Below are positions 45,001 to 52,461 of a DNA stretch of 64,000 nt, one piece after another. Origin of the DNA: JBOGNO01 sp050747245 (GTDB taxonomy: Bacteria; Acidobacteriota; Terriglobia; Acidiferrales; UBA7541). The notes under the pieces were generated by a model. That model was not told the DNA's origin. It searched no databases and saw only the letters and a program-made list of their open reading frames with translations. The stretch is taken from the NCBI GenBank assembly GCA_050747245.1, contig JBOGNO010000004.1, forward strand, positions 207,909-271,908, given 5' to 3'. A program made the position numbers and the translations under genes. The number at the start of each line of letters is the position of its first letter. The first letter of the stretch is position 1.

Positions 45001-46950
45001 ATCGGTAATGTCGCGTGCGGACGCGAATATCCCGCGCACCTTGTCGGATTCATCTTTGAAGATCGCGGCATTGAAGGAAACCAGCAATTCTTGGCCGTCT
45101 TTTCGCCGCAAGGTCAGTTCGTAGTTTGTGACCGCTCCCTTGTCGAGCGTTTGGCGCACTCCGTCGGCAGCACGCTTGGCGTCCGTGAAATATTGCTGGA
45201 ATGCGGTACCGATCAGTTCCGTGCGCGAATATCCGGACATCCGGCACATCGTCTCGTTGACGTCTGTAACGCTAAGAACCGGATCAACGGTGACGAGGCC
45301 GTCGAGCGAGGCTTCAATCAGTCCCCGGTTATAGCCGCGTTCTTCGGCCAGCTGGGATTGCAGGCGGGCTTGCTCGGTGATGTCGCGTGCAGAGGCAAAA
45401 ATTCCCTTGACGTCCCCCGAAGGATCGCGAAAAACCGAAGCGTTGAAGGAAACGCGCAACGGCGATCCAGAGCGCCGCGCAAGCGTCAGGACATATTCGG
45501 TGACGACGCCCTTATCGAAGGTCTCTTTTATTCCTGCGGTGGCGCGGCCGGAATCTTGGAAATAATCAGCAAACGGTGTGCCAATTAATTCTTCGCGAGA
45601 GAAGCCCGACATGCGGCACATTTGTTCGTTGACGTCGGAAATCGTGCCGGAGGGGTCCACGGTGATCAATCCGTCGACGGAAGCTTCAATCAAGCCGCGG
45701 TTGTAAGCTTCGGAGTCCCGGAGTTGTTGCTCAAGTTTCTTTTGTTCGGTGATGTCGCGGGCGGCGGCAAACACGCCCTGGAGTTTTCCCGCAGCATCGC
45801 GGAAAGTGGAAGCGTTATAGGAGACTACGGTGGCGCGCCCGTCTTTGGACTTGGCCGTCAGTTCGTAGTTCGTAACACGACCTTCCCGCAGCACGAGCCG
45901 GATGCCTTCTTCCGCGCGGCCCGGGTCGGTGAAAAAGTCCTTGAAGGGAGTGCCAATCAGCTCTTCACGAGAATAGCCCGTCAAGCCCACCATTTGCTGA
46001 TTCACGTCGGTGATGATGCCCAAGGGATCGGTCGTCATCAGGGCGTCTATATTGGATTCGATCAGCGAACGCGTATAAAACTGCGTCGCTTTGACTTCTT
46101 CAGTGAGGCGGATTTCGTCCGAAATATCCTTGGAAATCAGCAGGAACCCGATGGCCTTCCGCGAAGAATCAAGACGAGGTGTAATAACCACGCGCGCGGT
46201 GAATTGCTGGCCGTTTTTCCGCCGACGATGAAGAGTGCCCTCCCACTTTCCGTCCCGCAGAGCGACTTCGAGGAGCTCACGAGGTTTGCCAGCGGCAACG
46301 TCCTCGGGCACGTGCAGAATTGAGGAGTTCGCCTTACCGACTACCTCTTCGGGTTCGTAACCATAGAGCCTTCGTGCCCCTTCGTTCCACAGCAGGATTT
46401 TTCCGTCGAGATCCTTGCCAATAATCGAATACTCGGTCGAAGACTCCAGAATGTTGGCGATGAAATCGACGGCTTCCTGCGCATTGCCAACAATGGCGTT
46501 GTCGAAAAGCTTGGTTTTTCGAATCTCCTCGGCAAATCTCAGCTCGTGGGAAATATCCTTCGAGATGAGAAGGAAGCCGACCGGCCTCCCCTCACTGTTT
46601 CGGCGTGGAGTTATAACGACGCGAGCGTTGATGCGCCGGCCATCCTTGCGCACACGCCCGATCACACCTTCCCACTTGCCGTTTCGCAGGGCAGCCTCCA
46701 TGATTTCGCGCGGCTTGCCACTTGCGACGTCCTCCGGAGTGTGCAAGACATCCGAATTCAGTTTGCCCACGACTTCCTCAGCTTCGTAGCCGTACATTCG
46801 ACGGGCACCCTCATTCCAAAGCAGGATTTTTCCCTCGAGATCTTTGCCGATCACCGAGTATTCCGTCGAGGACTCAAGAATGTTGCTGATGAACTCGACC
46901 GCTTGCTGCGCCGTCGCAAGAATGGAACTGTCGAACAATCTGGATTTCAT
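41992..46950 (-). CDS. Large cytoplasmic histidine kinase with eleven tandem PAS domains
   Basis: 1,652 residues from ATG 46950 (AGGGAG 4 bases upstream). PAS 1-2 (about 10-275) start AVEFISNILESSTEYS. PAS 3-11 follow at exactly 124-residue spacing and fall into two types: type A (YTRSLIESNIDALMTTD; Tyr at 292, 788, 1284) and type B (YNRGLIEASVDGLITVD), in order A-BBB-A-BBB-A. HisKA (phospho-His in SMSHELRTPLNAIIGF) and HATPase (NLTNNAIKFTD, DTGIGIRKED, GTGLGLHVSQK) end the protein. No membrane helix or receiver is present, so phosphate probably passes to the double receiver encoded directly downstream. Ligands are unknown; there is no visible heme or flavin signature. Confidence 0.93.
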   Translation of the reverse strand: MKSRLFDSSILATAQQAVEFISNILESSTEYSVIGKDLEGKILLWNEGARRMYGYEAEEVVGKLNSDVLHTPEDVASGKPREIMEAALRNGKWEGVIGRVRKDGRRINARVVITPRRNSEGRPVGFLLISKDISHELRFAEEIRKTKLFDNAIVGNAQEAVDFIANILESSTEYSIIGKDLDGKILLWNEGARRLYGYEPEEVVGKANSSILHVPEDVAAGKPRELLEVALRDGKWEGTLHRRRKNGQQFTARVVITPRLDSSRKAIGFLLISKDISDEIRLTEEVKATQFYTRSLIESNIDALMTTDPLGIITDVNQQMVGLTGYSREELIGTPFKDFFTDPGRAEEGIRLVLREGRVTNYELTAKSKDGRATVVSYNASTFRDAAGKLQGVFAAARDITEQKKLEQQLRDSEAYNRGLIEASVDGLITVDPSGTISDVNEQMCRMSGFSREELIGTPFADYFQDSGRATAGIKETFDKGVVTEYVLTLARRSGSPLRVSFNASVFRDPSGDVKGIFASARDITEQARLQSQLAEERGYNRGLIEASLDGLVTVDPVLSVTDVNETMCRMSGYSRTELIGTAFQQYFTDAKRAADGVRQTLDKGAVTNYELTLRRKDGQELLVSFNAAIFKDESDKVRGIFASARDITDQARLQGQLAEERAYNRGLIEASVDGLVTVNEQMEITDVNETMSQMAGKSRGQLVGSSFPDYFLERERAAEGVRITFKEGSVTNYVLTLQAAGGQQIPVSFNAAVFRDPKGNVRGIFASARDITAQKQLEGQLQASQFYTRSLIESNIDALMTTDSLGIITDVNQQMESLTGCTRDELIGTPFKTHFTDPARAEDGIRLVLEKSKVTNYELTARSKKGKETVVSYNATTFYDQSGKLQGVFAAARDITEQKKLEQQLREQQAYNRGLIESSVDGLITVDPAGIISDVNEQMCRMTGYARAGLIGSPFAGYFTEPERATAGVKQTFDTGVVTEYALTLISRTRRLLQVSFNASVFRDPLGNVRGIFASARDITDRVRLEERLREQQIYLRGLIESSVDGLITVDPTGFITDVNEQMCRMTGYTRDELVGSIFKQYFTEPDRADLGVKRTLTESTVTNYELVLRSKSGSKATVSFNASIFRTPDGQVQGIFASARDISEQARLGLQLAEQQAYNRSLIEASADALFAIAPDGTITDVNEEATRLTGYSRKHLINSRFSEYFTEPERARAGVQQTLAEKRVISYELILITRYGRRIPVSFNAGVFTDTSGMALGILAAARDITAQKGMEKQLRDSQFYTRSLIESNIDALMTTDPLGIITDVNQQMEALTGGTREELIGTPFKNYFTDPKRAEEGIRLVLRESRVTNYELTARSKIGREIVVSYNATTFNDQAGKLQGVFAAARDVTERKRFEQTLQEKNIELENASLAKDRFLASMSHELRTPLNAIIGFTGTLLMKLPGPLTSDQEKQLRTIQASSRHLLSLINDLLDLAKIESGKVELNMETVNCQSIIEEVSTTLRTLAEGKKLKFEVSMPDPELMIRTDRRSLTQILINLTNNAIKFTDKGMVRIELQSRRDNGNTLAEITVLDTGIGIRKEDQSRLFQAFMQVDSSSTRAYEGTGLGLHVSQKLATMIGGRVSFESEYGKGSRFTISVPVAEEVSRLVFS
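43105..46083 (-). repeat. Coding 1,488-bp super-repeat (four PAS domains), two full units plus the next type-A PAS
   Basis: The Gln-Phe-Tyr-Thr-Arg start of type A PAS domains lies at 46083, 44595 and 43107 (minus strand): both gaps are exactly 1,488 bp, that is 496 residues or four 124-residue PAS units. Within each unit the order is one A-type and three B-type domains. Confidence 0.85.
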
Positions 46951-47495
46951 TTGGCTCCCTTTCCTTTCATCCGGAGAAGAACCACGTGCGCCGCCAGTCG
47001 ACAGCCTGGCGCTGAGAAAGCGTGGCTGCCGAGACGTCGCTCGGTATCTCGCCAGACAAACGCCAATTCGGCCTCGTAGGCCGTGCACGTCAGTGGAAGG
47101 GAAAGAAATCTGCGAACCCCGCGGCCATCTCCCACCGCTTTGCCGGGCGCGGGTTCACAGACACATGGAAGGGTTTAATACCAATACTCCGAAGGTCCCC
47201 TCGTGACAAGACCCCATTGAGGTTGGTGTCCAATGAGTTCAGGCTGACCACGCAAATCGTAAAAGCTGAAAACTGCCGCGATTGCCGTCACCCGCATTTT
47301 CTGCCGCAGAATTTCCTAAGAGTTGAGTGCAGTGCTGCCCGCTGAGACTGGTCGCGCCGTGTGGCTAAAATTAGGCCTTCAAACGGAGGCAATTTGGGCA
47401 GGAAACCCCGTGCAGCCATCTCGGGCTCCTGTAGGTAGGATCTTAAGAGCGGGAGAGGGAGAATAGATAACCCATTGATGTATCCGCAGCTCAGA
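46951..47495 (-). other. Leader and intergenic region upstream of the PAS kinase
   Basis: 545 bp without a credible gene between the PAS kinase start and tRNA-Arg. The only structured element seen is a strong hairpin at 47109-47161, about 160 bases before the kinase start. No convincing promoter was identified. Confidence 0.5.
47109..47161 (-). promoter_or_regulatory. Stem-loop in the leader of the PAS kinase gene
   Basis: Reading on the minus strand, TCTGTGAACCC pairs with GGGTTCGCAGA (11 pairs, one G-U), enclosing 31 bases that include a GCG/CGC inner stem and AAAGCGGTGGGAGATGG. It does not match a riboswitch family I recognise. It could be a structured regulatory leader. Confidence 0.4.
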
Positions 47496-47572
47496 TGGCG
47501 CGCCCGACAGGAGTCGAACCTGCGACCTTCTGGTTCGTAGCCAGACGCTCTATCCAACTGAGCTACGGGCGC
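47496..47572 (-). tRNA. tRNA-Arg (anticodon ACG)
   Basis: 77 nt cloverleaf with encoded CCA. Acceptor GCGCCCG pairs with CGGGCGC; anticodon loop CTACGAA in stem CTGG/CCAG. A34 should be edited to inosine by the TadA encoded at 55899-56360. Confidence 0.97.
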
Positions 47573-47621
47573 GCCGATAAGAAAAGTTTAGCACAAGCCG
47601 CGTGGCAGCCGAAAGGCGCAG

Positions 47622-49421
47622 TCATCCGCGAGCGCGAGCTAAGGATCCTGTTCGCGTCAGCGTCCTGTAAAGTAGAACGGCGCAAATGGCGAACAGGAGC
47701 AGGAATACAATCCCAGAGATCCAGTCCTCCAAGAGCAATTTTCCGAGGCCAAAAAGCGCGGAATAAATCGTCGCGCAGCCGAGCAGCCAATCGCGCAAGT
47801 TACCTCCCAGATCGGCCGTGGCGGGAATTTCGGCGGCGAGCCGAGCGATGGGTTGCCATCCGCGCGCATCCGGGCGGACGCGACGATAGAATTGCAAAAG
47901 CGTCTCCTGGGGCTCCGGCCGAGTTAGAAACGTCACGCCCAGCCACACAATCGTGGTGAATGCTGCGGTTGCGAGCGCGCTCTTCGCGAACACGATGAGT
48001 TCGGCTCCGGCGAAGGGCTTCAGCCAATGAATCGCGACAGAAGAAGCAAGCGCGGCGGCCATGGCTGAGATTTCGCTCCACGCATTGATGCGCCACCAGT
48101 ACCATCGCAGCAGATAGACGCCCCCCGTCCCCGCGCCGATTTCGAGGACGATTTCCCATCCCGCGCGAATCGTCACGAGCTCCCACGAAACCCAGGCCGC
48201 AAGCGCCACCAGTAGAAGCGTCAGCCAGCGGGAGACGGCGACGTAATGCGATTCCGTCGCGCCGCGACGAAGAAACCGGCGGTAGAGATCCGAGACCAGA
48301 TACGAAGTCCCCCAATTCAAGTGCGTGGCAATCGTGGACATGAATGCAGCAAGAAATCCGGCGATCAGCAAACCGCGAACGGCGCGAGGAAGGTAGTCCG
48401 TTGCCAGCAGAATGTAACCCGATTCCGGACTGGCAAGATTGGGATACAAAACCACCACGGCGAGCGCCGCCAGTATCCATGGCCAAGAACGAAGTACGTA
48501 ATGGGCGAAATTAAACCAAAGGACGCTGAGGAGGCCCTCCCTCTCATCGCGCGCCGCCAGAATGCGCTGTGCCACGTAGCCGCCCCCGCCCGGCTCCGCG
48601 CCCGGATACCAGAATGCCCACCATTGCACGCACAGATAGACACAAAACGTCAGCACGGGAATTGTCCAGAGCGCGTCGCTCGTAAATCCTTGCGAGAAAT
48701 CGGGCAGCAGCGCGGTGATGTTTCCCGTTGGGGTGCCCGCGGACGCGCGTAGAATCGCGAGCTTCGCGAGCAGCGAGTGCATTCCACCCGCGGCCTTCAC
48801 GCCATACCACGCAACCGCGATTACGACGCCCATCTTCAGCACGAATTGGAATAGGTCGGTCCAGAGCACGCCCCAAAGCCCGCCGAGCGAAACGTATACG
48901 CCGGTGAAAGGAATTAAGAACAGGATGCAAATGAAGAGGGCTTTGGTGTCTGATATTCCGAGGATTACTCCGGTGACCGTGGTCATGGCCTTCGTCACCC
49001 AGCCGAGGATCAGGCAATTCATCAGCAACCCGAGATACAAGGCGCGAAAGCCGCGGAGAAATGCAGCCGGTTTTCCGGAATAGCGCAGTTCGGCGAATTC
49101 AACGTCGGTGAGCAGCTTCGCGCGCACCCACAGCCGTGCGAATAGAAAAACAGTCATCATCCCCGAGGGAAGCAGCGCCCACCACAGCCAGTTTCCCGCC
49201 ACCCCGTGCGAGTAAACCAGACCGGTGACGAGCAACGGCGTATCGGCAGAAAACGTGGTCGCCACCATGGAGGTCCCCGCGAGCCACCAGCTCACTTTCC
49301 GTCCGGAGAGGAAGTAATCCGAGGTGCTGCGGCCGGAGCGCCGCCGAAAATAAATTCCCAGGATCAGCGTGATGATCAGATACGCTGCAACGGCGAGCCA
49401 GTCAGAAAGGCTGAGCCTCAT
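47622..49421 (-). CDS. Sodium:solute symporter family transporter
   Basis: 599 residues with roughly 13-14 membrane helices. SSS-family landmarks: LTLILGIYF in helix 1 followed by the YFLSGRKVSWWLAGTSMVATTFSADTP segment that lines the Na+ site, and the later GLLIAGFLAAFMSTIATHLNWGTSYLVSDLY. It imports a solute with Na+; the substrate cannot be read. The last about 120 residues are an extra helix pair beyond the common core. No neighbour gene hints at the substrate. Confidence 0.92.
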   Translation of the reverse strand: MRLSLSDWLAVAAYLIITLILGIYFRRRSGRSTSDYFLSGRKVSWWLAGTSMVATTFSADTPLLVTGLVYSHGVAGNWLWWALLPSGMMTVFLFARLWVRAKLLTDVEFAELRYSGKPAAFLRGFRALYLGLLMNCLILGWVTKAMTTVTGVILGISDTKALFICILFLIPFTGVYVSLGGLWGVLWTDLFQFVLKMGVVIAVAWYGVKAAGGMHSLLAKLAILRASAGTPTGNITALLPDFSQGFTSDALWTIPVLTFCVYLCVQWWAFWYPGAEPGGGGYVAQRILAARDEREGLLSVLWFNFAHYVLRSWPWILAALAVVVLYPNLASPESGYILLATDYLPRAVRGLLIAGFLAAFMSTIATHLNWGTSYLVSDLYRRFLRRGATESHYVAVSRWLTLLLVALAAWVSWELVTIRAGWEIVLEIGAGTGGVYLLRWYWWRINAWSEISAMAAALASSVAIHWLKPFAGAELIVFAKSALATAAFTTIVWLGVTFLTRPEPQETLLQFYRRVRPDARGWQPIARLAAEIPATADLGGNLRDWLLGCATIYSALFGLGKLLLEDWISGIVFLLLFAICAVLLYRTLTRTGSLARARG

Positions 49422-49484
49422 GGCGGTGACGCCCGCTAAGTCTCACGGCGCGCCTCGCGCTGTCAATTGAAAACACCTCGCGCG

Positions 49485-49524
49485 AAAAGAAAAACCCCGG
49501 GTCTGAGGGGTGGCAGACCCGGGG
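49485..49524 (-). terminator. Strong rho-independent terminator
   Basis: A perfect 11-bp stem, CCCCGGGTCTG/CAGACCCGGGG (49495-49505 and 49514-49524) with an 8-base loop; on the minus strand it is followed by TTTTTCTTTTC. It ends transcription of the small genes 49570-50082 before the symporter gene. Confidence 0.88.
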
Positions 49525-49569
49525 CCGGGGGTGAGGTGCTACGTGGGCCGGAGGAAGATCGTTCACGCG

Positions 49570-49767
49570 TCAGTAATTGCAGATACGGCGCGCCAGCAGC
49601 AGAATCCTTAGAAATATGTTGAACCCGTAGATGAGAATCGCGCTGGCAATGTTCCAGCGAATATCACGAAACGTCCGGGAAAAACTTGCGCGCCGAAAAT
49701 TCCGCGAAGACGAGAACGCGGGCTGCAGTTGTGCTCCCATATGCCGGTGGCGTGCGGTGTACTCCAT
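49570..49767 (-). CDS. Small membrane protein of unknown function
   Basis: 65 residues with one membrane helix (IASAILIYGFNIFLRILLLA) and a basic, polar N-terminal half. It starts 15 bases after the stop of the next gene upstream and is followed after about 45 bases by a strong terminator, which supports a real transcript. Not recognised as any family. Confidence 0.5.
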   Translation of the reverse strand: MEYTARHRHMGAQLQPAFSSSRNFRRASFSRTFRDIRWNIASAILIYGFNIFLRILLLARRICNY

Positions 49768-49782
49768 AAAGTGTTCTCGCCT

Positions 49783-50082
49783 TCAGTTCACAACATGAGC
49801 CGGGATATCCTGCTCCACTGCAACGATCATGGACTTGAATATGTCCACGTCCCAGCTTTCCGCGATGCGCAGCCGGAGGACCTCGCCGGTCTCCGATACC
49901 AGCCGCCCGCGCAATGGCACCCTCAGATTCCCGGCGACAACCCTGAGAATCACCGGTTGGCCCATCCAGATTGCATATCTGCCTTCCATCTGTGCACTCC
50001 CGGATATCGAGATTTTTTCCCCTGCACATGAAGGTTCGCCGATAGGCCAGTTTTCAGAAATGGTACAGAGGACTCTTTTCAC
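49783..50082 (-). CDS. Small protein of unknown function, possibly PilZ-like
   Basis: 99 residues. A beta-rich middle (QPVILRVVAGNLRVPLRGRLVSETGEVLRLRI) followed by WDVDIFKSMIVAVEQD recalls a PilZ-type barrel, but the RxxxR c-di-GMP motif is not evident, so this is only a resemblance. It heads a two-gene transcript with the 65-residue membrane protein and is divergent from the DedA gene. Confidence 0.55.
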   Translation of the reverse strand: MKRVLCTISENWPIGEPSCAGEKISISGSAQMEGRYAIWMGQPVILRVVAGNLRVPLRGRLVSETGEVLRLRIAESWDVDIFKSMIVAVEQDIPAHVVN

Positions 50083-50215
50083 TGTGAGCGGAGTACTAGA
50101 CAGTTCGTACCGGCGAATCTGCCCGCGCTGCTAAAGCCCGATTCTGCTATCGTAGAATTTGCGGCGGAATGCACGGGCCAGCTGCGCCGCTCGGGACACG
50201 CCTGAAGGGAGTCCG

Positions 50216-50878
50216 GTGGTAAACGCGATACTCAATCTGTTGCACCGCCTCTATGACGTGCAGAACCTGATCCGCTCGGGCGGAACGCTTCTCGTTTGCG
50301 TCATCATCTTTATGGAGACGGGAATGTTTGTGGGTTTCTTTTTGCCTGGCGATTCCCTGCTGGTGACGGCAGGAATTTTGGCGGCGGCGGGTCAATTGAA
50401 ACTGATCTGGCTGCTTCCGCTCGTCACTCTATGCGCCATTGTCGGCGACCAGGTGGGTTACTGGATTGGACGCCGCGCAGGAGCTGGCCTCTATCGCCGG
50501 CCCGATTCGCGGTTCTTCAAGCGCAAGCATCTGGAGCAGGCGCACGAGTTTTACGAAAAATACGGCGGAAAGACCATCATAATCGCGCGCTTCGTTCCCA
50601 TCATTCGGACTTTTTGTCCGCCGGTAGCGGGCGCCGCGCGGATGAGCTATCCGCGATATCTCACCCGAGATGTTTTCGGCGGATTCATCTGGGTCTGGAC
50701 CATGACTCTCGGAGGTTACCTGCTCGGCAGCGTCGTCCCCAACATTGACAAGCGCCTCCACTGGGTCATCGCCATCGTGATCGTGCTTTCACTCATTCCT
50801 GTCGTTGTCCAGGCCTGGAAATCCCGCCGAAGCGAATCTTCGCGCCCCGCTCGCGTCATTCAAGCTGAAGACAAGTAG
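50216..50878 (+). CDS. DedA-family membrane protein
   Basis: 220 residues from GTG 50216, set by AAGGGAG four bases upstream; a TTG at 50159 is open but has no such site. Family signatures are FMETGMFVGFFLPGDSLLV and ARFVPIIRTFCPPVAGAARMSY, with a later GGFIWVWTMTLGGYLLG. DedA (SNARE-associated or VTT domain) proteins move undecaprenyl phosphate or other lipids across the membrane and support envelope integrity and proton motive force. Five or so helices, with a re-entrant loop pair. Confidence 0.93.
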   Translation: MVNAILNLLHRLYDVQNLIRSGGTLLVCVIIFMETGMFVGFFLPGDSLLVTAGILAAAGQLKLIWLLPLVTLCAIVGDQVGYWIGRRAGAGLYRRPDSRFFKRKHLEQAHEFYEKYGGKTIIIARFVPIIRTFCPPVAGAARMSYPRYLTRDVFGGFIWVWTMTLGGYLLGSVVPNIDKRLHWVIAIVIVLSLIPVVVQAWKSRRSESSRPARVIQAEDK

Positions 50879-50898
50879 GAATATGGCTGCGCCGAAAA

Positions 50899-50931
50899 GC
50901 AAAGCGGAGAACCGGGCGGCTCTCCGCTTGC
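50899..50931 (+). terminator. Hairpin after the DedA gene, probable terminator
   Basis: GCGGAGA (50904-50910) pairs with TCTCCGC (50921-50927), extended by GCAA/TTGC with a bulge, starting 25 bases after the stop codon. The following T-run is weak, so this is a probable and not certain terminator. Confidence 0.5.
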
Positions 50932-51153
50932 CGATTTCGAGTCCGCCGTGGACTTGCCACGCGCGGTCCACACCGCAAGAGCGGTGTCTCTCGATTTAAT
51001 CTGATTCTAGGTCCGGTGGAGTCATACCTCCCTCAGTGCACTTGCACTACTTTCCTTTTACTCCCAAGCAGTGTTCCGGACAAGTGAAAAAATCCATGGC
51101 AGCGCAGCCCTGATTCATTCTGAAATGGCAAGAAATTGCGGAGGAAAGTTTTG

Positions 51154-51852
51154 TTATTTGAGGAAGAGGCCTTCGCGGAGCTGATCGCGCCCCACAAACG
51201 TTTTGGACGAGCGGAACTGGCTGAATGAAGTGAGGATCTCGCTGTTCTTGAAAATGCGCTCCTGCGCAAAGAGCTGCGGGCCTGGAAGCATCTCGATGGA
51301 CTGGTAATCCGCGATGCGATAGCGATGGAATCGCTCCGCCGGCTTGCTGTGGAAAATCGTCAGCATAGCGCCGCGGGGCGCAAGCAGTTCATACAGCCGG
51401 CGGATCACCCGGCTCATCAATTCGCCGTCCAAATAGTCGAAGATGTCCCAAGCGAGCACGGCATCGAAATTCTCGGGGGGGTAAGCAAGGGCATATTCCA
51501 AAAAATGACCGGCGAGCGCTTCAGGTTTCATAGCCGCGGAAAGGTCCGTTGCGCCCGCTTCGCGCGCTTCCCGCTCCTTCTGCGCGCGAAAATCCTTCCA
51601 CGCACGGAGTAAGTCTTCGGAGTAGATTCGAAACCTGCGCTGCGCGAAAAAGCCGACGGTGGACTGCCAGATGGGCCCGAGATCCAGCAGATGTCCCTTC
51701 TGGACATCGCTGAGAAGCCAGAGAAATTCCTTCAGACCATTCGAGACGCGCACGTTCAACTCCGCAGGCTTCGGCGCCGCAGCGACAGGCGCGGAGGATC
51801 CGGAACTTGCGTTGGCCGCCATAGCCTGCCGAGTTTTCCCCATCCAGTTCAT
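51154..51852 (-). CDS. Class I SAM-dependent methyltransferase-like protein
   Basis: 232 residues. The SAM site is only partly canonical: LLDLGPIWQST replaces the usual glycine-rich motif, while FDAVLAWDIFDYL (post-motif) and LAPRGAMLTIFHSK follow as in Rossmann methyltransferases. The first 30 residues are low-complexity (Ala/Ser/Pro). Its ATG overlaps the bactofilin stop by four bases (ATGA), so the two are translationally coupled. Target unknown; the neighbours suggest an envelope-related role. Confidence 0.78.
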   Translation of the reverse strand: MNWMGKTRQAMAANASSGSSAPVAAAPKPAELNVRVSNGLKEFLWLLSDVQKGHLLDLGPIWQSTVGFFAQRRFRIYSEDLLRAWKDFRAQKEREAREAGATDLSAAMKPEALAGHFLEYALAYPPENFDAVLAWDIFDYLDGELMSRVIRRLYELLAPRGAMLTIFHSKPAERFHRYRIADYQSIEMLPGPQLFAQERIFKNSEILTSFSQFRSSKTFVGRDQLREGLFLK

Positions 51853-52394
51853 TCTTGCTCCAAATCTATCGCTGCGGGGGCCGCCACGGGCTGCAGCTCG
51901 TCCGTGGGGGCGTCCACCTGGGCCCTTTCCGCGGCCGGCTTCTCCGGCGCGCGAATCATCTCAATCTTGCCTTTGAATCTGGCTCCATCTTCAATCACGA
52001 TGCGCTTTGCCGTGACGCTCCCCGACACTTGGGAGGACTTTTCCAGACGAACCATGTCAGCCGCATCGAGTTTGCCTTGCACTTGGCCCTGCACAACAAT
52101 TTGCCGCGCATTGAGATCCGCGGTTACGTGACCCTTGGAACCGATGGTAATAACGGAGTGCGGCAGTTGAATCTTGCCTTCCAGTTCGCCGTCAATGTAA
52201 ATATCGGACTTGCCGTGCACATCCCCCTTGACTCGGAGTCCTGCAGAGATCCGGGTAGTTTCGCCCGAAAAATTCCCGGTCGAGGGTGAGCAATTCGGCG
52301 TTGCGCCGGGCGTTATAGTAGTACTGGACGTGGGACGCGCTAAATCAGTAGCCGGGGATGAAGACGGCTTTCCTTCCGAATCTTTCCGCCACAT
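51849..52394 (-). CDS. Bactofilin (polymer-forming cytoskeletal protein)
   Basis: 181 residues from ATG 52394 (GGGAGG upstream). The central right-handed beta-helix with hydrophobic strands (GLRVKGDVHGKSDIYIDGELEGKI to GARFKGKIEMI) is the bactofilin domain, flanked by disordered Ser/Thr/Pro-rich N-terminal and Ala/Pro/Glu-rich C-terminal tails. It polymerises without nucleotide and organises envelope growth or localised enzymes. Fourth-base overlap with the downstream methyltransferase gene. Confidence 0.92.
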   Translation of the reverse strand: MWRKDSEGKPSSSPATDLARPTSSTTITPGATPNCSPSTGNFSGETTRISAGLRVKGDVHGKSDIYIDGELEGKIQLPHSVITIGSKGHVTADLNARQIVVQGQVQGKLDAADMVRLEKSSQVSGSVTAKRIVIEDGARFKGKIEMIRAPEKPAAERAQVDAPTDELQPVAAPAAIDLEQE

Positions 52395-52461
52395 GGGAAC
52401 CTCCCGAAAGGCCAGTTCCCGCCCGCCAGGCTGGTAGCGCGCGGAATCAGTAGCTGGGCAA

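Noticed and set aside
46341..46535. Small minus-strand frame inside the PAS kinase
   Set aside because: Different frame within a well-supported gene; no start signal.
47109..47161. Cyclic-di-GMP or cobalamin riboswitch
   Set aside because: Fragments look similar (AAAGC, GCGGGGTT), but the core order and conserved loops of these families are missing.
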